Below are positions 1-13,099 of a DNA stretch of 64,000 nt, piece by piece. The DNA is taken from assembly GCA_946902875.1 (NCBI GenBank), contig OX336349.1:10191891-10255890 (forward strand), read 5' to 3'. Origin of the DNA: Nematopogon swammerdamellus. Its lineage: Eukaryota > Arthropoda > Insecta > Lepidoptera > Adelidae. A model generated the notes under the pieces. It searched no databases. It was not told the origin of the DNA and worked only from the letters and a program-made list of their open reading frames with translations. The translations under genes were made by a program, and so were the position numbers. Numbering within the stretch: the stretch's first letter is position 1; every line of letters starts with the position of its first letter.

Positions 1-2115
1 CACGCGCGGGAGATGGATCGCTCGTCACACGAGCTCTGAGCACTCGACCTAGCACTGCGTCCAGTGGGCATGTCGATTATTTTGACTAAGAATAGGTAAG
101 GCTTGAGTTTGAGTTTGTAAGTCTTATATTTTGTGTTATATCCATTTGGTAACACGATACACTCGGATAAATATTGTAATTACCATATAGCCATTTTATT
201 ACACTTTGTTCCTTTAGGAACTAGGGCCATGTCATGCCTTATAGCATGGACAGCCTAACCCGAGGCGAACACACGGACGCACACAAATGCATTTCTCCAA
301 TACAATGCTTGACACGCACCTATACGTGGCCTGAGCACTACTACACTCGCAGAATTGTATGCTCACCGTCATGCGTGAATTCATTTGTACACCTCAGGTT
401 AGAACGAACGACCTATACCTTTGGTCGTTCCGATTACACTGTACCAGATGTATTAAATTTATGATATCATATTTTGCTTAGTTCAAGCCCATACCTAAAT
501 GTGTACCGCTTTTGATATAAACATTAACTATTACTTTGAACTATTTCAGTTTCCGTTTCAGTATCTGTTTATCCAGTCAGTAATACTATGGTAATACACA
601 CAAGTACAGTTAGGTGTTTATGTGTCCATCGAATAGTTAAAAAAACCTACGAGTATGTACATTGTATGTAATATAATTAATCGGGACTTACAGAACTGAT
701 TAAGAAATTGGGTTACCTTAACTTGTAATCGCACTGTACACTGGAAGCAGTACTAAGAAGCACCGACGGAACAGTCACCGCCACATGAACAAAACTGGAA
801 TCCGGCATCTCCCGGTGCAGTAAGGTTGAAAATCCGCGGGTAAAATGCAGTGAAAACTTTAGTGTGGGGGAAAGTAAAAGTACGAAATTAAACGGCGGAA
901 AGTAGATGAAGTGAAGCGCAGAATTAGCTTTTTCTTCAAATTGGTGTCTTTATTCTGCTAATCAGATTCTATAAACAATATTTTACAGATATAGTATTCG
1001 TTTACATTTTATAATTTGCTGAGTACCTTATGCAGCAAAACTTCTGCGATAAGTTGATATGATTGGTCATAAGTACTTACATAGTTAATTTTTTCAAATA
1101 TTAAGTTAGTATTTTATGAAGTTCTATTTATTTTTTTAAGAGAATGCGTTATTGACAGATACGGAACCCTCGGCGAGCGAGACTAACTCGCTCTTTACCG
1201 TTTTTTTTTTCTAGTGAGCGAAGTTACTCAAATCGTGTTTTCAAAAAGCTACAGATATGCACTGATAGATGAAGTTGTACATATTATGTATTAAAAAAAA
1301 ATAAAAAAACGTAATGACAGGTGAGTAATATTGATGGTCTTAAAAATTTACTACAAATTATTTCTAATTCAGTAAGTCTCAACAATCAATATTTAATTAT
1401 GCATACATTGTACAAACAAATAAATATACACAAAAAGTACAGGTATTATTTAATTTATTTAAAATGTGAATAATCTCAGCGTCTCGTAAAGCAGCAAAAA
1501 TTTTAAAAATATATTGGCTACTCGTTAATTCTCAACTACTACTATTGTTCCAGCTACTTCCCAACAAATCGTTTGAACACAAAACAAGTCTACTCTCTAT
1601 TCCTGCCGAGCTCCACCAGAAGCAAAGAAACTCTGGATCGATCCTACCTCTCATTAGAGCGAGGCAAGTTCGACCGCACCAAAACACATAGCCTGGGGGA
1701 TGTTTGCATTTAATTTCATGGCTGCCAAACAAGAAGAAGGGTCGTAGCGAGTCGCGGGCGGTCGTGGACTTACTATTAAATATTACGGGAAAACCTTCGA
1801 GTTGGAAAGAGGTCGCTCTCGTGTCTAATATTGTTTCATGCTGACCTTTATAACTTTTTGTACCTACTTAAGTAAATGTTTATAACTGTGAATGTGTAAT
1901 AAGTTGAAATGAAAGTAATTAAAATAGATCTACTTTATTTATACATACATAGGTACATAATGAATTTTCTATACAAACGATAATAAACGAATTCGCACAT
2001 CACTGTGTATTGTAAAATGCTTGATATTGCTAGGAAAACTTTCTAACTATCATGCGGCTTAATCCTTTAGTTTCCATGTTAATTTATTAAACTGGTCTAT
2101 GATTTAAACAAAAAC
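1..2115. other. No gene recognised; repeat-derived AT-rich sequence
   Basis: The only recognisable pieces are the dispersed repeat at 240-430 and, at about 1160-1215, a fragment like the cgaaccctcggtgcgcgagt family (see 61627-62033). Open frames here are short and resemble no protein I know. Confidence 0.6.
240..430 (+). repeat. Dispersed repeat, inverted copy at 46715-46881
   Basis: Shares long near-identical words with 46715-46881 on the opposite strand: tagcatgga, tgagcactactacactcgcag, gctcaccgtcatgcgtga and cctcaggttagaacgaacgac. It begins near the palindromic tatagcatggac. The second copy abuts the dead ALP exon 2. The family is not identified. Confidence 0.7.
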
Positions 2116-2995
2116 ATATTTTTTTTTTTTATGTGAACCAGCATGGGTGGCTGTGCCGAGGGACCAATGGTGCAGTCGACAGAGCCAAAATCACCTCTCC
2201 TCGCGAAACCACGCTCAGTTAGGTGCCATGCCAGCAGATTTGCGGACTGTTGCTAGGCTGTCTAGCCCGTTAATACGACGCTTGAAGACACCCAGGTTAA
2301 AGGATTCAGGAAATACACTCGCCGGAAGACAGTTCCACACTCTAGCGGTGCGACAGAGAAACGATTTAGAGAACCGATGGGTTCTCAGAAGCCCAATGTC
2401 AACAACAAAAGGGTGCTGAGTCTCTCTGCGACGAGTCATGCGGAGATAGGACGGGTGGCAGGGAATAAGGGATGCTAGTTCCGCAGAGCAGCGTCCGTGA
2501 TAGTATCTGTAAAACAGACTAAGCGAACCCACAAATCGTCTGTGACTCAGGGACTCCAGACCATCTGTAAGTTTCGGGTCACCAACAAGACGGATGGCTC
2601 GGCGCTGTATCGAGTCCAAGGATGCTAGCAGATAATCGGGACTACCCTCCCAGATGTGACTGCAGTACTCCATCGCCGGCCTAATCTGTGTTTTGTACAA
2701 CAGGAATAGTTGAGCCGGTGAGAAGAACCGCCGATTGCGGAAAAGTATTCCCAATTTTCTGGATGCAGTTTTGGCCTTAGACTCGATTAGTTGCCGGAAA
2801 CCCACGTCTTTGGAAATAGTGGTGCCCAGGAGGTCCAGGTGTTCCGAGACAGGTACGACGCTGCCTTGGAAACTTGCTTGGAAAGGAAAGGGATCGACCT
2901 TAGCAGATAATGCGCAGCACTGAGTCTTGCTAACGTTGAAGGCGACAAGGTTCTCCTGGCCCAATTTAGTAAGTAGTTATGCAAAACACATGTCG
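2116..2995 (-). mobile_element. 5'-truncated CR1-like LINE, reverse-transcriptase C-terminal part
   Basis: The minus strand encodes 249 residues (2215-2964) typical of the thumb and tail of CR1/jockey-type reverse transcriptases: FNVSKTQ, LDLLGTTI, a stretch with YKTQIRPAMEYCSHIW, RRAIRLVGDP, and the terminal RVWNCLPASVFPE and NLGVFKRRIN. The 3' UTR ends in an A-rich tail on the minus strand (the T run at 2117-2131). The fingers and palm with the YxDD box are missing, so it is a dead, truncated insertion. Its last 160 bp recur almost unchanged at 31644-31805. Confidence 0.9.
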
Positions 2996-3115
2996 TGTCT
3001 GCTAGAACCACCACCCGTGTAAGTACATATATAAATCCCAGGCAGGCGCTCACTGTTCAACTACTCTACAAATTTGCAATAAATGATTTGCCTTTGTCTT
3101 TGTCTTTGTCTATGA
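2975..3115 (+). other. LTR-like promoter and poly(A) stretch
   Basis: On the plus strand tatataaat (about 3028) is followed by cactgttcaac, then aataaa (about 3080) and a tandem tttgtc tail. That order resembles the U3-R end of a solo LTR, or a small transcription unit. No second LTR or coding part was seen. Confidence 0.3.
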
Positions 3116-3189
3116 CAACAGTATAAACCTTCCTATGGTGTGATATAATTCAACTTATACTCGTGCCTATTACTATACTACTAACTGAA

Positions 3190-3310
3190 GTAGTTAGTAG
3201 TAACACGGACAAAAAAAATACCCGTATTACTACTAGAGCAGTTAGTAGTAACACGGGCAAAAATAATTTCCCGTTTTACTTCTGGTAGTAAGACTGGTAG
3301 TAACACGGGT
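3190..3310. repeat. Short imperfect tandem/inverted repeat (agttagtagtaacacgg)
   Basis: The word agttagtagtaacacgg occurs twice (near 3192 and 3240), with a third looser copy near 3290, and partial inverted copies (cccgtattactact) lie between them. Confidence 0.6.
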
Positions 3311-5650
3311 AACGAAGGTATATATTCACTATATATTACAATAATACATACTCGTATATATCATAGACACACCTGCCTAATGTTATCTCTGCCTACAGTA
3401 ATTTTCACCAATATTTAGAACTACAACACCCGCCGACCACTTTCGGAGACAAAGGACGGTTCAGCTGTCACGTTTGACAGCTAGGCTTCACCACTGGGGT
3501 TTCGGTTGGGGGAAGTCGGTTTGGACCATGGAAGTATATACCTAGAACTGACAACAACTTGTCGCGGAGGTGAAATGACTAATGAGGCGCATAGACTAAG
3601 GCTGATTTTATAGTCACACTGACCTTCAGCGCCGATCGGAGAATATGCATTATTTATAACAATGTAGCATTCCTAGTTACACTGATCGGTCGGCGCTTAA
3701 CGCATCAGCCTTATCGCCGAATCAGCATGTCTCTAAAATCAGTCTTAATTACAATTACAATTTATTTAAGTTCATTTTATTGTATTTTATTTAGGTAAAC
3801 AACAAAGAAAATTGTAGCATAACATTAGGAATTATATAATATTATGATAACATACACATAATAGGTTTCCACTGTTAAATTAACATACATTCTATATTAT
3901 TAGACTATTAATTTGTTAACTCTAGTAGGATATAATATAATGATTTAAACATACTTACAAACGTATCTGCTGTCTGCCGCAAATTGAGTGCATGTCGACC
4001 AAAAATGTACTCAGTGTAGGACAATGCTGTCTCTGAATATATAGTTCAACGGTGTGGGCTTTTATCGATTCGGAGTTTTTTTTTTTTTTGTGTTAGATTT
4101 TTTCGCATTGGGTTATCCTCTGAGGGATGGAAAGAGGGTATGGTAATCATTCAAATTCAATACTAATACAAACGGTAACATAACTTGCAACAACGTGAAG
4201 AGAGAGAGAGAGAGAAAGATTATTTTTATACATTGTAGATATGCATTGAGGTAAATTAGTATGTACTCCCTCTAAATTAAATGTTAACAAAGCAAAAACT
4301 CATGTCGTGAGTCTATTTTGTTTTGCTGATGTTTGAGTTTAACGATAATTTCATCCATTCTTTAAAACAGTAAATAATGATATTAATATACTGTATATTA
4401 ATATCATTATATACAGCAGAACGTAGGAATTTGTTGACATATGTATTTTATTTCAATTTAATCGATTTGGTTTCTTCCATATTATTATAATTTATTTAAC
4501 CCACAGTTATTTTAGATTTTTTTTAAGAATACAAAATTTGAACCACTACCTACGTATCGCACGAGCCTACGCACTTTAAAAAGTCGATTATTAACAAATA
4601 ATATTGTGGTTTTTAAAGTAAAATAAAATGTGGTGGTTTCCCCATTCAAGCTCCGTTTTCAGCGTACATTATGTAGCAACGCAATTCAAACTTCTCCACC
4701 AACAAGACGGCATGGTCCAAAATGATTTCGATTCGCCTCGGGCTATTTGCGGTGAGGGTGAAGACTATTGTTTTGAGCTCGCCACACGCTTGTACCTCTA
4801 AATACTCACTTTTTTATTTATTTCCTTTTTTTTCGCTGCACTCGTAGTGAAAATTTCGTTATGACTTGTCTAAGCCTTGGATCATAATAATTATATGAAC
4901 TTTATATGGAACATTTTATTTCGAATACATTTGTAGTAAGTATAGCAGAAATTCTACAAAATCATGTTGGCACAAAATAACACACGTCCAGAAAGAAAAG
5001 AAGAAAATCTATGCGCATGATAATTAAACAAGGAAGTCCAATACACTCTGACCACGAATACTATTTGATCGAATCGGTCTGATATTGTAACACAAATTGT
5101 TAGAAAATAAGTAAAGATCAAAATGTAAAAAAACCTCTAATCATCTGTAGTATTGAGCAATCAATTTCTTAATTCTTTATTATTTCTTCGTTATGCTTAA
5201 AATTCTGAAAAAAAAAACAAATGGATTTCTTATTGGTATTGCATACTATTTTGCTCTGTGATTATTGCCATAGCTTCAACCTCAGCGATATTGGAACGGA
5301 CGAAATTACTGAATATCACTAAGAGTCATAATACTACTAATACCTACCTACCTACCTACCTACCAAGAAAAGGTTGTTCTTCGCCCGTATACAATTCAGA
5401 AATGCTACGACAAATCCCTTACGTAACAAAAAAGTACCAAGTAACGGGCCGAAAAACTAAATACGATTCATTAAGGGAACACCACTTCAGCAAGTTTCTT
5501 CAGAAAAAGAAGGTTGTGGCGGTCCTTCGGCTCGTAGTGAGCGGGTGATTGGCGTGTTCCAGATATTATGGGTTTCTTGGTATAGATCGAAATATGAATA
5601 AGTGTATTGTTGGAAATACTCGTATAGTATCGAAAGCAATCACTGCGATA
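3311..5650. other. No gene recognised
   Basis: AT-rich sequence with an imperfect inverted repeat around 3600-3715 (agcgccgatcgg and cgatcggtcggcgct), an (ag)n microsatellite at about 4200-4215 and a (ctac)n run at about 5343-5362. No protein similarity is recognised. Confidence 0.6.
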
Positions 5651-5659
5651 AAATATTTA

Positions 5660-6275
5660 TTATTTCTACTAAGCGCTACTGATGAATGCATTACACGTAT
5701 TCATGAAAACTATTTTCCTCAAAATATTCCATATCTCAAACACTACACAACATATCTTATTCAAACCAAACATCGTTGAAAGTGTTTTTTTTTTTAAGTA
5801 TATCATACATATCTCACCAAATATCGACTTAAACCGAAAAGTCATTTTAAAACTTCTTTATAATTTTTTTTTTCATCCCCCAGTTACATTTTATGGTTTG
5901 CCACCCCTAATTTTGTTTCTTATTCAAACCAAAAATCGTTGAAATGCTTTTTAGGTTCTACAACCTTAATGTTTTTCAGAATTTTCCACCTTATAGTTGA
6001 AAAGTTTGGAAGGGGGGAGGCACACTTTTTACGACTTCAGAAGCGCATATCTTACCAGTCTGTGTGTGCCACACCTATTTATTTTTGTGTGTCACTCCTA
6101 TAATGTTTTGGCTGATTTCACCGCACCATAGTATAGCCCTTTATAGAATACACCATTGTAATCTATATAGTGCCAATAGTCTCCGAGTAAAATGGCTGTT
6201 ACATACAGACAGACGGTCAGGACGAAATTATAAGGGATTCCGTTTTTTTTTTTCATTTGGCTACGGAACCCTAAA
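5660..6275 (+). repeat. Interspersed repeat, related to 51238-51757
   Basis: Shares blocks with 51238-51757: ttatagttgaaaagtt followed by a G-run, agtgccaatagt, agtaaaatg, and the end block ggctacggaaccctaaaaa. Poly-T and poly-G tracts and no coding potential suggest a non-autonomous element. Confidence 0.65.
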
Positions 6276-6593
6276 AATGATACCATGTCACGCACCCGGC
6301 ACACGGCCCCACTAAGGGAGAGGGAACTAAGGGGCGACTAAAGGGAAGCACTGATATGGCACCTAGTGCGGCAGTAACACGGTGTAACAGGCTGACACCA
6401 CGTACCTATGTATGTATGTAGCAGGTGCTGTATAGTTATTTTCAGAGCCTCGTGCTTTTGAAATTATCTACACACACAAAATACTCTAGCTAGATAATAC
6501 CCTAGTAATTCCCAGTTTTTTTTTAATTTGACAGTCATAATTTTGTATGGAACTAAGATCACAAATTTAAATTAATAGTAATACAGTAAATTA

Positions 6594-6692
6594 AGGGAAG
6601 CACTGACATGGCACCTAGTTCACCCGGTGTTTATAGGCTAACATATGGATGTTGTAGGTGATGTAATCAATCATGTCAATTTCCATAAAAAA
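6594..6692 (+). repeat. Fragment of the shared SINE/LINE 3' tail
   Basis: Contains aagggaagcactgacatggcacc, ggatgttgtaggtgatgta and the A-rich end ttccataaaaaa, the tail found in full at 57595-57918. A shorter fragment of the same tail lies at about 6343-6400. Confidence 0.75.
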
Positions 6693-6699
6693 ATAAGCG

Positions 6700-8085
6700 T
6701 TGAAATTAAATTAAAATTAAAACTTAAATAAAGTTCGCAGTTCAGGTGTCATTTATGTAAACATATGAAATGGATAAAAATATATTTTATTCCAGAAGAG
6801 AAGTGACAAAGGACGACTTAAAGCCAAAGGCATTCTCTACCTCTACTAGTCATGCCTGGGAATGTGGGGTAGACGGGAAAAACAAATAAAAAAATAAAAA
6901 ATTACAATAATAGTTAATTAAATGCACATTTAACATACTAATAAATACATTTCATTACATACGCACACGTTCGAAGGTACATACCATAAATACCTACCTA
7001 ATGTAATGCTGTGTAAACTACGAATCAATACATGTTTTATTTCATTCGAAGGCTGTATATAAAGCGGCTTTTTTCATACAAACTTTTTTGAGTTTGCACG
7101 GCTGGTATCCAGGTCTCTAGGGCTGTGAAGTATTTCCCAAAACTGCGTACTTTCGAGGCAATACCGCGTATACCTCTCTACGTGGGGCGGGGCGAGTGTA
7201 TACGGCCGCGGAGTGAAGTGAGCTGCGCGTGACGCCTGACAAATGACACTAATCGCCTCCGCTTGTACTACACGAACGTCGGACACGTCATCAACTGTGG
7301 CCCACGCGACGCCGTCACCGCCGACAACGCTGCCCACTTATGTGCGTTGCTAATTTGAACGGCTATATATTTGCTGAGAATCTCGCTTCCTCCGTGTTAA
7401 CTCCTACTATTACGTATAGATAATCAAGCTGGTTTTTTTTCCTCCGTGGTATAGACGGACCGAGACAAAGTCCGTTGAGAATGGCAGTTTATGGACTGAA
7501 ATATTAAATACTGTGGATGGGAGTGGAAAATACTAGTACATATGTGATTAATTTCGAATTACATACGTACATACATACATACCACACGCTGTATTCCGAC
7601 AATCGGGGTTAGCAGAGTAATCGGTGTTGTGCTACAAGCACTCTTGTAAATGACAGCACAACACCGAACACCACACTAAGCAAAGTACTCGGACAAGATA
7701 ACTATATCAAGCAGCAAGTAAATCTGTCGAGCAGCGCATCTGTCGAATCACGAATCTGTCCAATCCAGAATCTGTCCAACACCGAACAAAGGGACACGAA
7801 AACCCACCTGCTGCATGACTCGGAGGAAGGACCGTGTCATTTAACCTGTTAAGGCAATTGTATGCCTATCATTGAAAAAGTCAAAGAGGACAAGGCATCA
7901 GACAGTAAATTATGTACTTGACACAAAGGCAATCACCTTGTTATCATCATTGTCAATAGCAGTCGCAACTCGATAAGTAGAGTTGGATATATATCAGTAG
8001 GTTAGGTAGTATTACTTAATAGTTGCACTATCAAATTTACGTTCTTGACATTTTTGTTTGGTAACCTCAAAAATTGTGCACACTT
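6700..8085. other. No gene recognised; contains repeat shared with 56510-56690
   Basis: About 7570-7705 (cggtgttgtgct, acttgtaaat-like and tactcgga words) has an inverted partner at 56540-56690. Elsewhere there are only short frames without recognisable homology. Confidence 0.55.
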
Positions 8086-8089
8086 TATA

Positions 8090-8760
8090 GATTCAGATTC
8101 AGATTCAGATATTTATTTCGCCATAAAGAACACACAACAATAACAATATTTCATTGAGACATATGCATATTCAGTATGGTTCGTCATAATTTTTTATGAT
8201 GTCCCGTTCAGTAGTGCAATCTATAAGGAAGAACCGGGTAAGAAACCTTACAGAGCTTTTTTTAAATATAACTTACATACTAAGTTTTCATTATGTTAAA
8301 TATAACATACTATATCTAAGCAAAATTATAAAAACTAAGTCAAAAATATACCCATTAAAAAAGATAATGAAATACAAAACAAAGAACATAGGGTTCAGTC
8401 AAGTTATTAATAAAATTTGTGTTTATGCATATAAACAATTTGAATTATCAAAGTCAGCAGAATTTTTATTTACAGTATGAAAAAAATTCATTTAACTTAT
8501 AAAATGGATTGTCTAAGAGAAATATTTTCAGCTGACTCTGGAACACATTGTCACTATTTATTGATTTTATTGTATCAGGAACATTTTCGTACAATTTGGG
8601 TCCAATCACGTCAGGGTCTTTTTCAGCCATCGCCGATTTATGCGCAACAGATTTTAAACGCTCTGAGTTACGTGTGTTATAATTATGACTTGCGCCATTT
8701 GACTCAAAAGAATTCATGTTTTTGCGTACATATGTATACCACTACTTCATATATATATAG
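8090..8760 (-). mobile_element. 5'-truncated LINE with (TGAATC)n tail
   Basis: The minus strand 8466-8717 encodes the C-terminus of a non-LTR reverse transcriptase: HNYNTRNSERL, GPKLYENVPDTIK and FQSQLKIFLLDN. The minus-strand 3' end closes with the hexamer TGAATC repeated at about 8090-8112, in place of poly(A). Strongly 5'-truncated. Confidence 0.8.
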
Positions 8761-8826
8761 AGAGCACACAGTTAATATACCAAAGGATTTGAAAATTATA
8801 ATCTTTTCTAAGCTATCACCATCTGT

Positions 8827-9152
8827 ACCGTGTGGGGCCAGTACTTTAAAAGAATAGCCCCACTGCATCTCTCCCCGTGTATGTCGTAAAAGGCGACTAA
8901 GGGATATGACTCCCTTCTTATATTACTGGGTGGTAGGGTTTAACCCGCCCGAGTTGGTACCACCGCACTGAATGAAAGGTCGGTCGAAACGGCTATGTAA
9001 ATAGTTTGTGTTTTCCGTCCAGTTCAGTGTAGCCGGCACGACCGAAGGGAAGCACTGACGTGGCACCAAGTTCATCCGGTGTTATGGTCTGACATAACGG
9101 ATGTTGTAGGTGATGTAGCCAACCGTGTCATTTTCCATAAAAAAAACCATTA
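8827..9152 (+). repeat. Dispersed retroposon, gtgtggggcc head with shared tail
   Basis: Near-identical in layout to 57595-57918 (same strand) and 19056-19387 (opposite strand). It runs from ccgtgtggggcc through cttttacgaca and aaaggcgactaaggg-type words to tccataaaaaaaa. The A-rich 3' end and variable flanks indicate retroposition. Confidence 0.85.
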
Positions 9153-11809
9153 CGTGCACTACATACATCGGTGTGGGGGCGGTACAGTGGGTTGGGGCAT
9201 CGTTGAAACCGCCGACGACGACGCCGCGCCGCTTCACGAAGGAAGCAGAAACATCTCACATCCTTAGTGCGACGACTACGTCCCGTAATAAGTCCGGAGA
9301 ATCTAGGGCGCGCCACAGTTTGTCTGTCTTAACAGTAGTCCTCCTTACACTTTACGATGAAAATCTGTTTATTTCCCGAATATCCACAATAGTTATCCAT
9401 ATATTATATTATTGGCAGCCATCTTCTGGGAACGCGTTGATTCCTATGTCGTACGCCGAAGTAATGGTCTTCCGGTAAATGTGTTCCCTCTCTTGCATTA
9501 TCTTCAAAATAGAGAGGCAATAAAAAGGGGCCAACAGTTTCAAGTAGAATCGGAACCACAGCCAACTTCAACGGTCGGGCGGCCACACATCCAAGTCTAA
9601 CCGCGCTCTCGTAGAAATTATAGTTACATGAGAGCAAAGCAGGTGATCGGACCCTCGGCACGTGAACGTGGTTCAATTCGCCGGTTTTTGGTATTTATAT
9701 AATTTTTATGTTACTCTATAATGAAATGATTGATTTTCTTTGTCCAATAAACGAAATTATAGCTTTTTCTGCTATTATTTGTGTGAACTTTTATAGGTGT
9801 ATTCCATTCTCATAAAATTTTATTTAATTTACATATCTAGGTATTTTGAAAGAATAACTTTATAGGTAGCTGTAGAATGTCATGCAATCTATCACGTGGT
9901 CAAATTAGAGTTAGAACAGCATCGCGCGAGTGATAAAACATTCTTCCGGCTAAGCCTCTCGCTCACTAATCCTCTTCTACCTCTTGGTTCCTTGCACGAC
10001 GCGGCCACAGTGCTAAGCTTTCGCAGTGTGAGGGTTGAGGAACAATTTATTTACATTCATTGCAACATTTTATTAATGTTTTGGTTGCTCATACTTTATT
10101 TCGTGTACCCTTGAAGGTGTAAAATTTTTCGTTAAAACTTATTCGTCATAGAGATGACAACGTTAATCACGATTTCATTACAATAACATAAAAATACACA
10201 TAATTACATTTCTAGGATATTTACATTTATTTATGAAAGCATTGGAACCATACACATTTTGTATGGTTCCGTACCTTGAAAAGAAAAACGGAACCATTCT
10301 ATGATCACCAATATACCAAATATGGGCCTTTTCACTAGATCTTTCACAATCAAAGTATTCTCATTCATTATCAAACAGCCTTTTTATCGCAGTCGCCATT
10401 CACAATTCCCACATTGACCTTCAGTTTTAAGTTCAGATTCTTTAAAAATAAAAGAAAATCCTCAACCACTTTCCCCGACACGTCCGCTAATGGACCATTC
10501 CTCCCACCTCCATTTTCCCCCACGCCCGCGAACCTCCGTTACCCATTTCTTCCCCTGTCCCCGCACCCGTTACCCCTCGCTTCTCCGCACCCGTTATCCA
10601 GATGCAAGTGAATTGCAGAGCTCCCGGCGAAGTGTTTCAGCGAGGAAACTTTCACTAATCCGCGGCTTACAGTTTCTTGCTAAATCGTGCTGAAAGAGAC
10701 GTAAATTGTGAAGTACCCGAGTGCTCGCCGGCCGACGCGACGACGACGCGACGACTGCACAACACTGTGGAAATGTTTTGTCCTGCGCTTTAATGTAAAG
10801 AAAAATTTTATGAAGCGCTCTATGTTAAGTATTTAAGTACAGGTCTATGTAGAGAAAAGAATAAAAACTTAACTGTCGTCATCATAATACTAAACAGATT
10901 ATCCCAATATCTGAACGCGGACTTCTCTCATTGTCTAATACTGTGACCGACTAGCTTCTGAGTTATAAAGCCCTAACTATTTACAACAGTATTTATACTT
11001 AATAATTATTTTCATATATAAAGGAAGCTCACTATCATTTTGGAATACTTTATTATTGTGGAAACTGTATCAATGTTGACAGTATTAATTAATTAAGTAG
11101 CTTCTAAGCTTCTCGTCTTGTCGACACATTTAAGTAATTATTATTTTAATATTTTCACACACAGCAACGGTAAATATGACATAAGTAATTTTAATTACAA
11201 CATATTCGTGTGAGAACAATCTGATAATACAAGGGAAAAGTGGGTTAGTTGCTTGATTATAAGACACAACCTGCCAACACTCGAGTTAGGTGTTTAGGAC
11301 CCTTCAGGCGAATAAATAGGAAGTTTCGCGAGGCAATATCAGAGTGTTACCTTAAACGTTCCGTAACACCCCTTAAAGATGCAATATCCTCTTGTTTTCT
11401 TCGTTATTACAATGTTTAGTTGCGGACTCGCTGTTGGCGCGCTTAAATTACTTTAGTTTACTCGGATAATCCCCGACAAAGCTCGCATTAAGCTGGCGCA
11501 AGTACTACATATATACATCATGTAAACATTGAGTGCTTGCTCTCTGTGTGTACAAATTCTGATTTCAGAGTATTGTCGATACAATATATATGTAGAAACT
11601 TGTGAAATAGATTAAATAAAAAATTTGCAAATGATTTTATAAAAGTAGCTGTTATGAAAATATTATGAAACCACCCATTAACTGAAAATGTATTGAGCTG
11701 ATAATATTTTAAATATTTGAAAATATTTTAATATAATAATTTATTTTATCTAACGTTAATATAGATTAAATAATGTTCAATATAAAGTTTTATATATTAT
11801 TATATAATT

Positions 11810-11840
<31 letters not shown>

Positions 11841-11890
11841 AATATTTTAATATAATAATTTATTTATATACAACGTATCCCAAAACTCAA
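9153..11890. other. No gene recognised
   Basis: Mixed sequence with GC-rich patches around 9180-9310, 9950-10020 and 10480-10740, and AT-rich sequence from 11600 including a (ta)n stretch near 11820-11840. Frames here are short; none resembles a known protein. Confidence 0.5.
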
Positions 11891-11892
11891 CG

Positions 11893-12232
11893 TCAAGCGG
11901 GAACTAGGGAGTAGCAGTTTATGACTACCCAGGTAAAATAAAAAAAAATCTAAGTCATTTATTTTTTTAGAAAAAAATTTAACTGATTTTTTTTTTAAAA
12001 CTACAAGCATTCTGGTTTTATTTGGGATAGTTATCAATAGCAGAGTTATTTAGGCTACCAAAAAAAAAAATTACAATTATATTTGCTTTGTAGTTAGTAC
12101 CTTAAAATGTTGTACGAGATGTCAATTTTCAACGTTTTTCAAAAAATGCTCATATCACAAAAAACAAATTACTCAAATTTTTTTTTTCTAATTGGTAGTC
12201 ATAAACTGGCCTACTCCCTGGTTCCCGCTTGA
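11893..12232. mobile_element. MITE with about 36-bp terminal inverted repeats
   Basis: Left end tcaagcgggaac, gtagcagtttatgactacc; right end ggtagtcataaactggcc, gttcccgcttga. The arms are complementary with a few mismatches. The interior (about 270 bp) is AT-rich and non-coding. Confidence 0.8.
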
Positions 12233-13095
12233 AGTAGAGAAAAATGTAGATGGAAATTGGAAGGAGACAATCTTGCAATGTAGCCTTGTGAGTTGTTCAC
12301 AGTTCAAGTGCTACAACAAATTTGAGTATTGCGCATATCTTACTCCATTTACCAATTATTTTATACTTAATTGTATTTACCTATCACTAAAGGACGTAGG
12401 TAACTACACTAGCTGTACGTCATTGTCAACCCCCCACACGCGCGTGCAGCCGAGTGTGAACAGTTCACCGCGTGCGGTCTCGCATACCCGCTAGTCACTC
12501 TCGACTCTCGAAGCGAGTCCTTATCGCTCCTCGTTACTAACGCGTGGCCGATCAACTACGCCGGGCTAATTGTAATCAAATATTAACACAACAGGGCATT
12601 ATCCATTAAAGATGTACTTATAATTATATTCACGAACCCAGGTGATGCGCGTGGCGTGTAGCTTAATCCTTAATGAAGCATCTGTTCACTAACACCACGA
12701 ATAGTGTCTAATTACCACTGTATGCAAATGTAACTATTGATAATATTTATTCACTTAATTAATTAATCATAAATGAAAAAAAAATTCAAGATAGACAATT
12801 GATTAAATAAATAATAACTGTTTAACTTATCTTTTGTAAACATTTACTCATATTTCAGAATTATTGTGTTTTTGTAACATTCATTTGTTATTACAAGCAA
12901 GTGCCGGAACCTTGCCTTTATCCCTCAGAACTTAGAGATAATTAGAGGCGTTGTTAGAATATCAAATTTGTACCACGAGAGTGTTACAAATTGTCATATC
13001 CATACCTGGAAAAAATCAAAAATCTTAATCAAACGTCAACTTATTAGAAAATCACAAAATAACAATGAAAAAAAAAACCTAAAACTAAAATTAAC
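12233..13095. other. No gene recognised
   Basis: AT-rich sequence. The longest frame (12192-12494) starts inside the MITE end and has no recognisable similarity. Confidence 0.5.
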
Positions 13096-13099
13096 ACCT

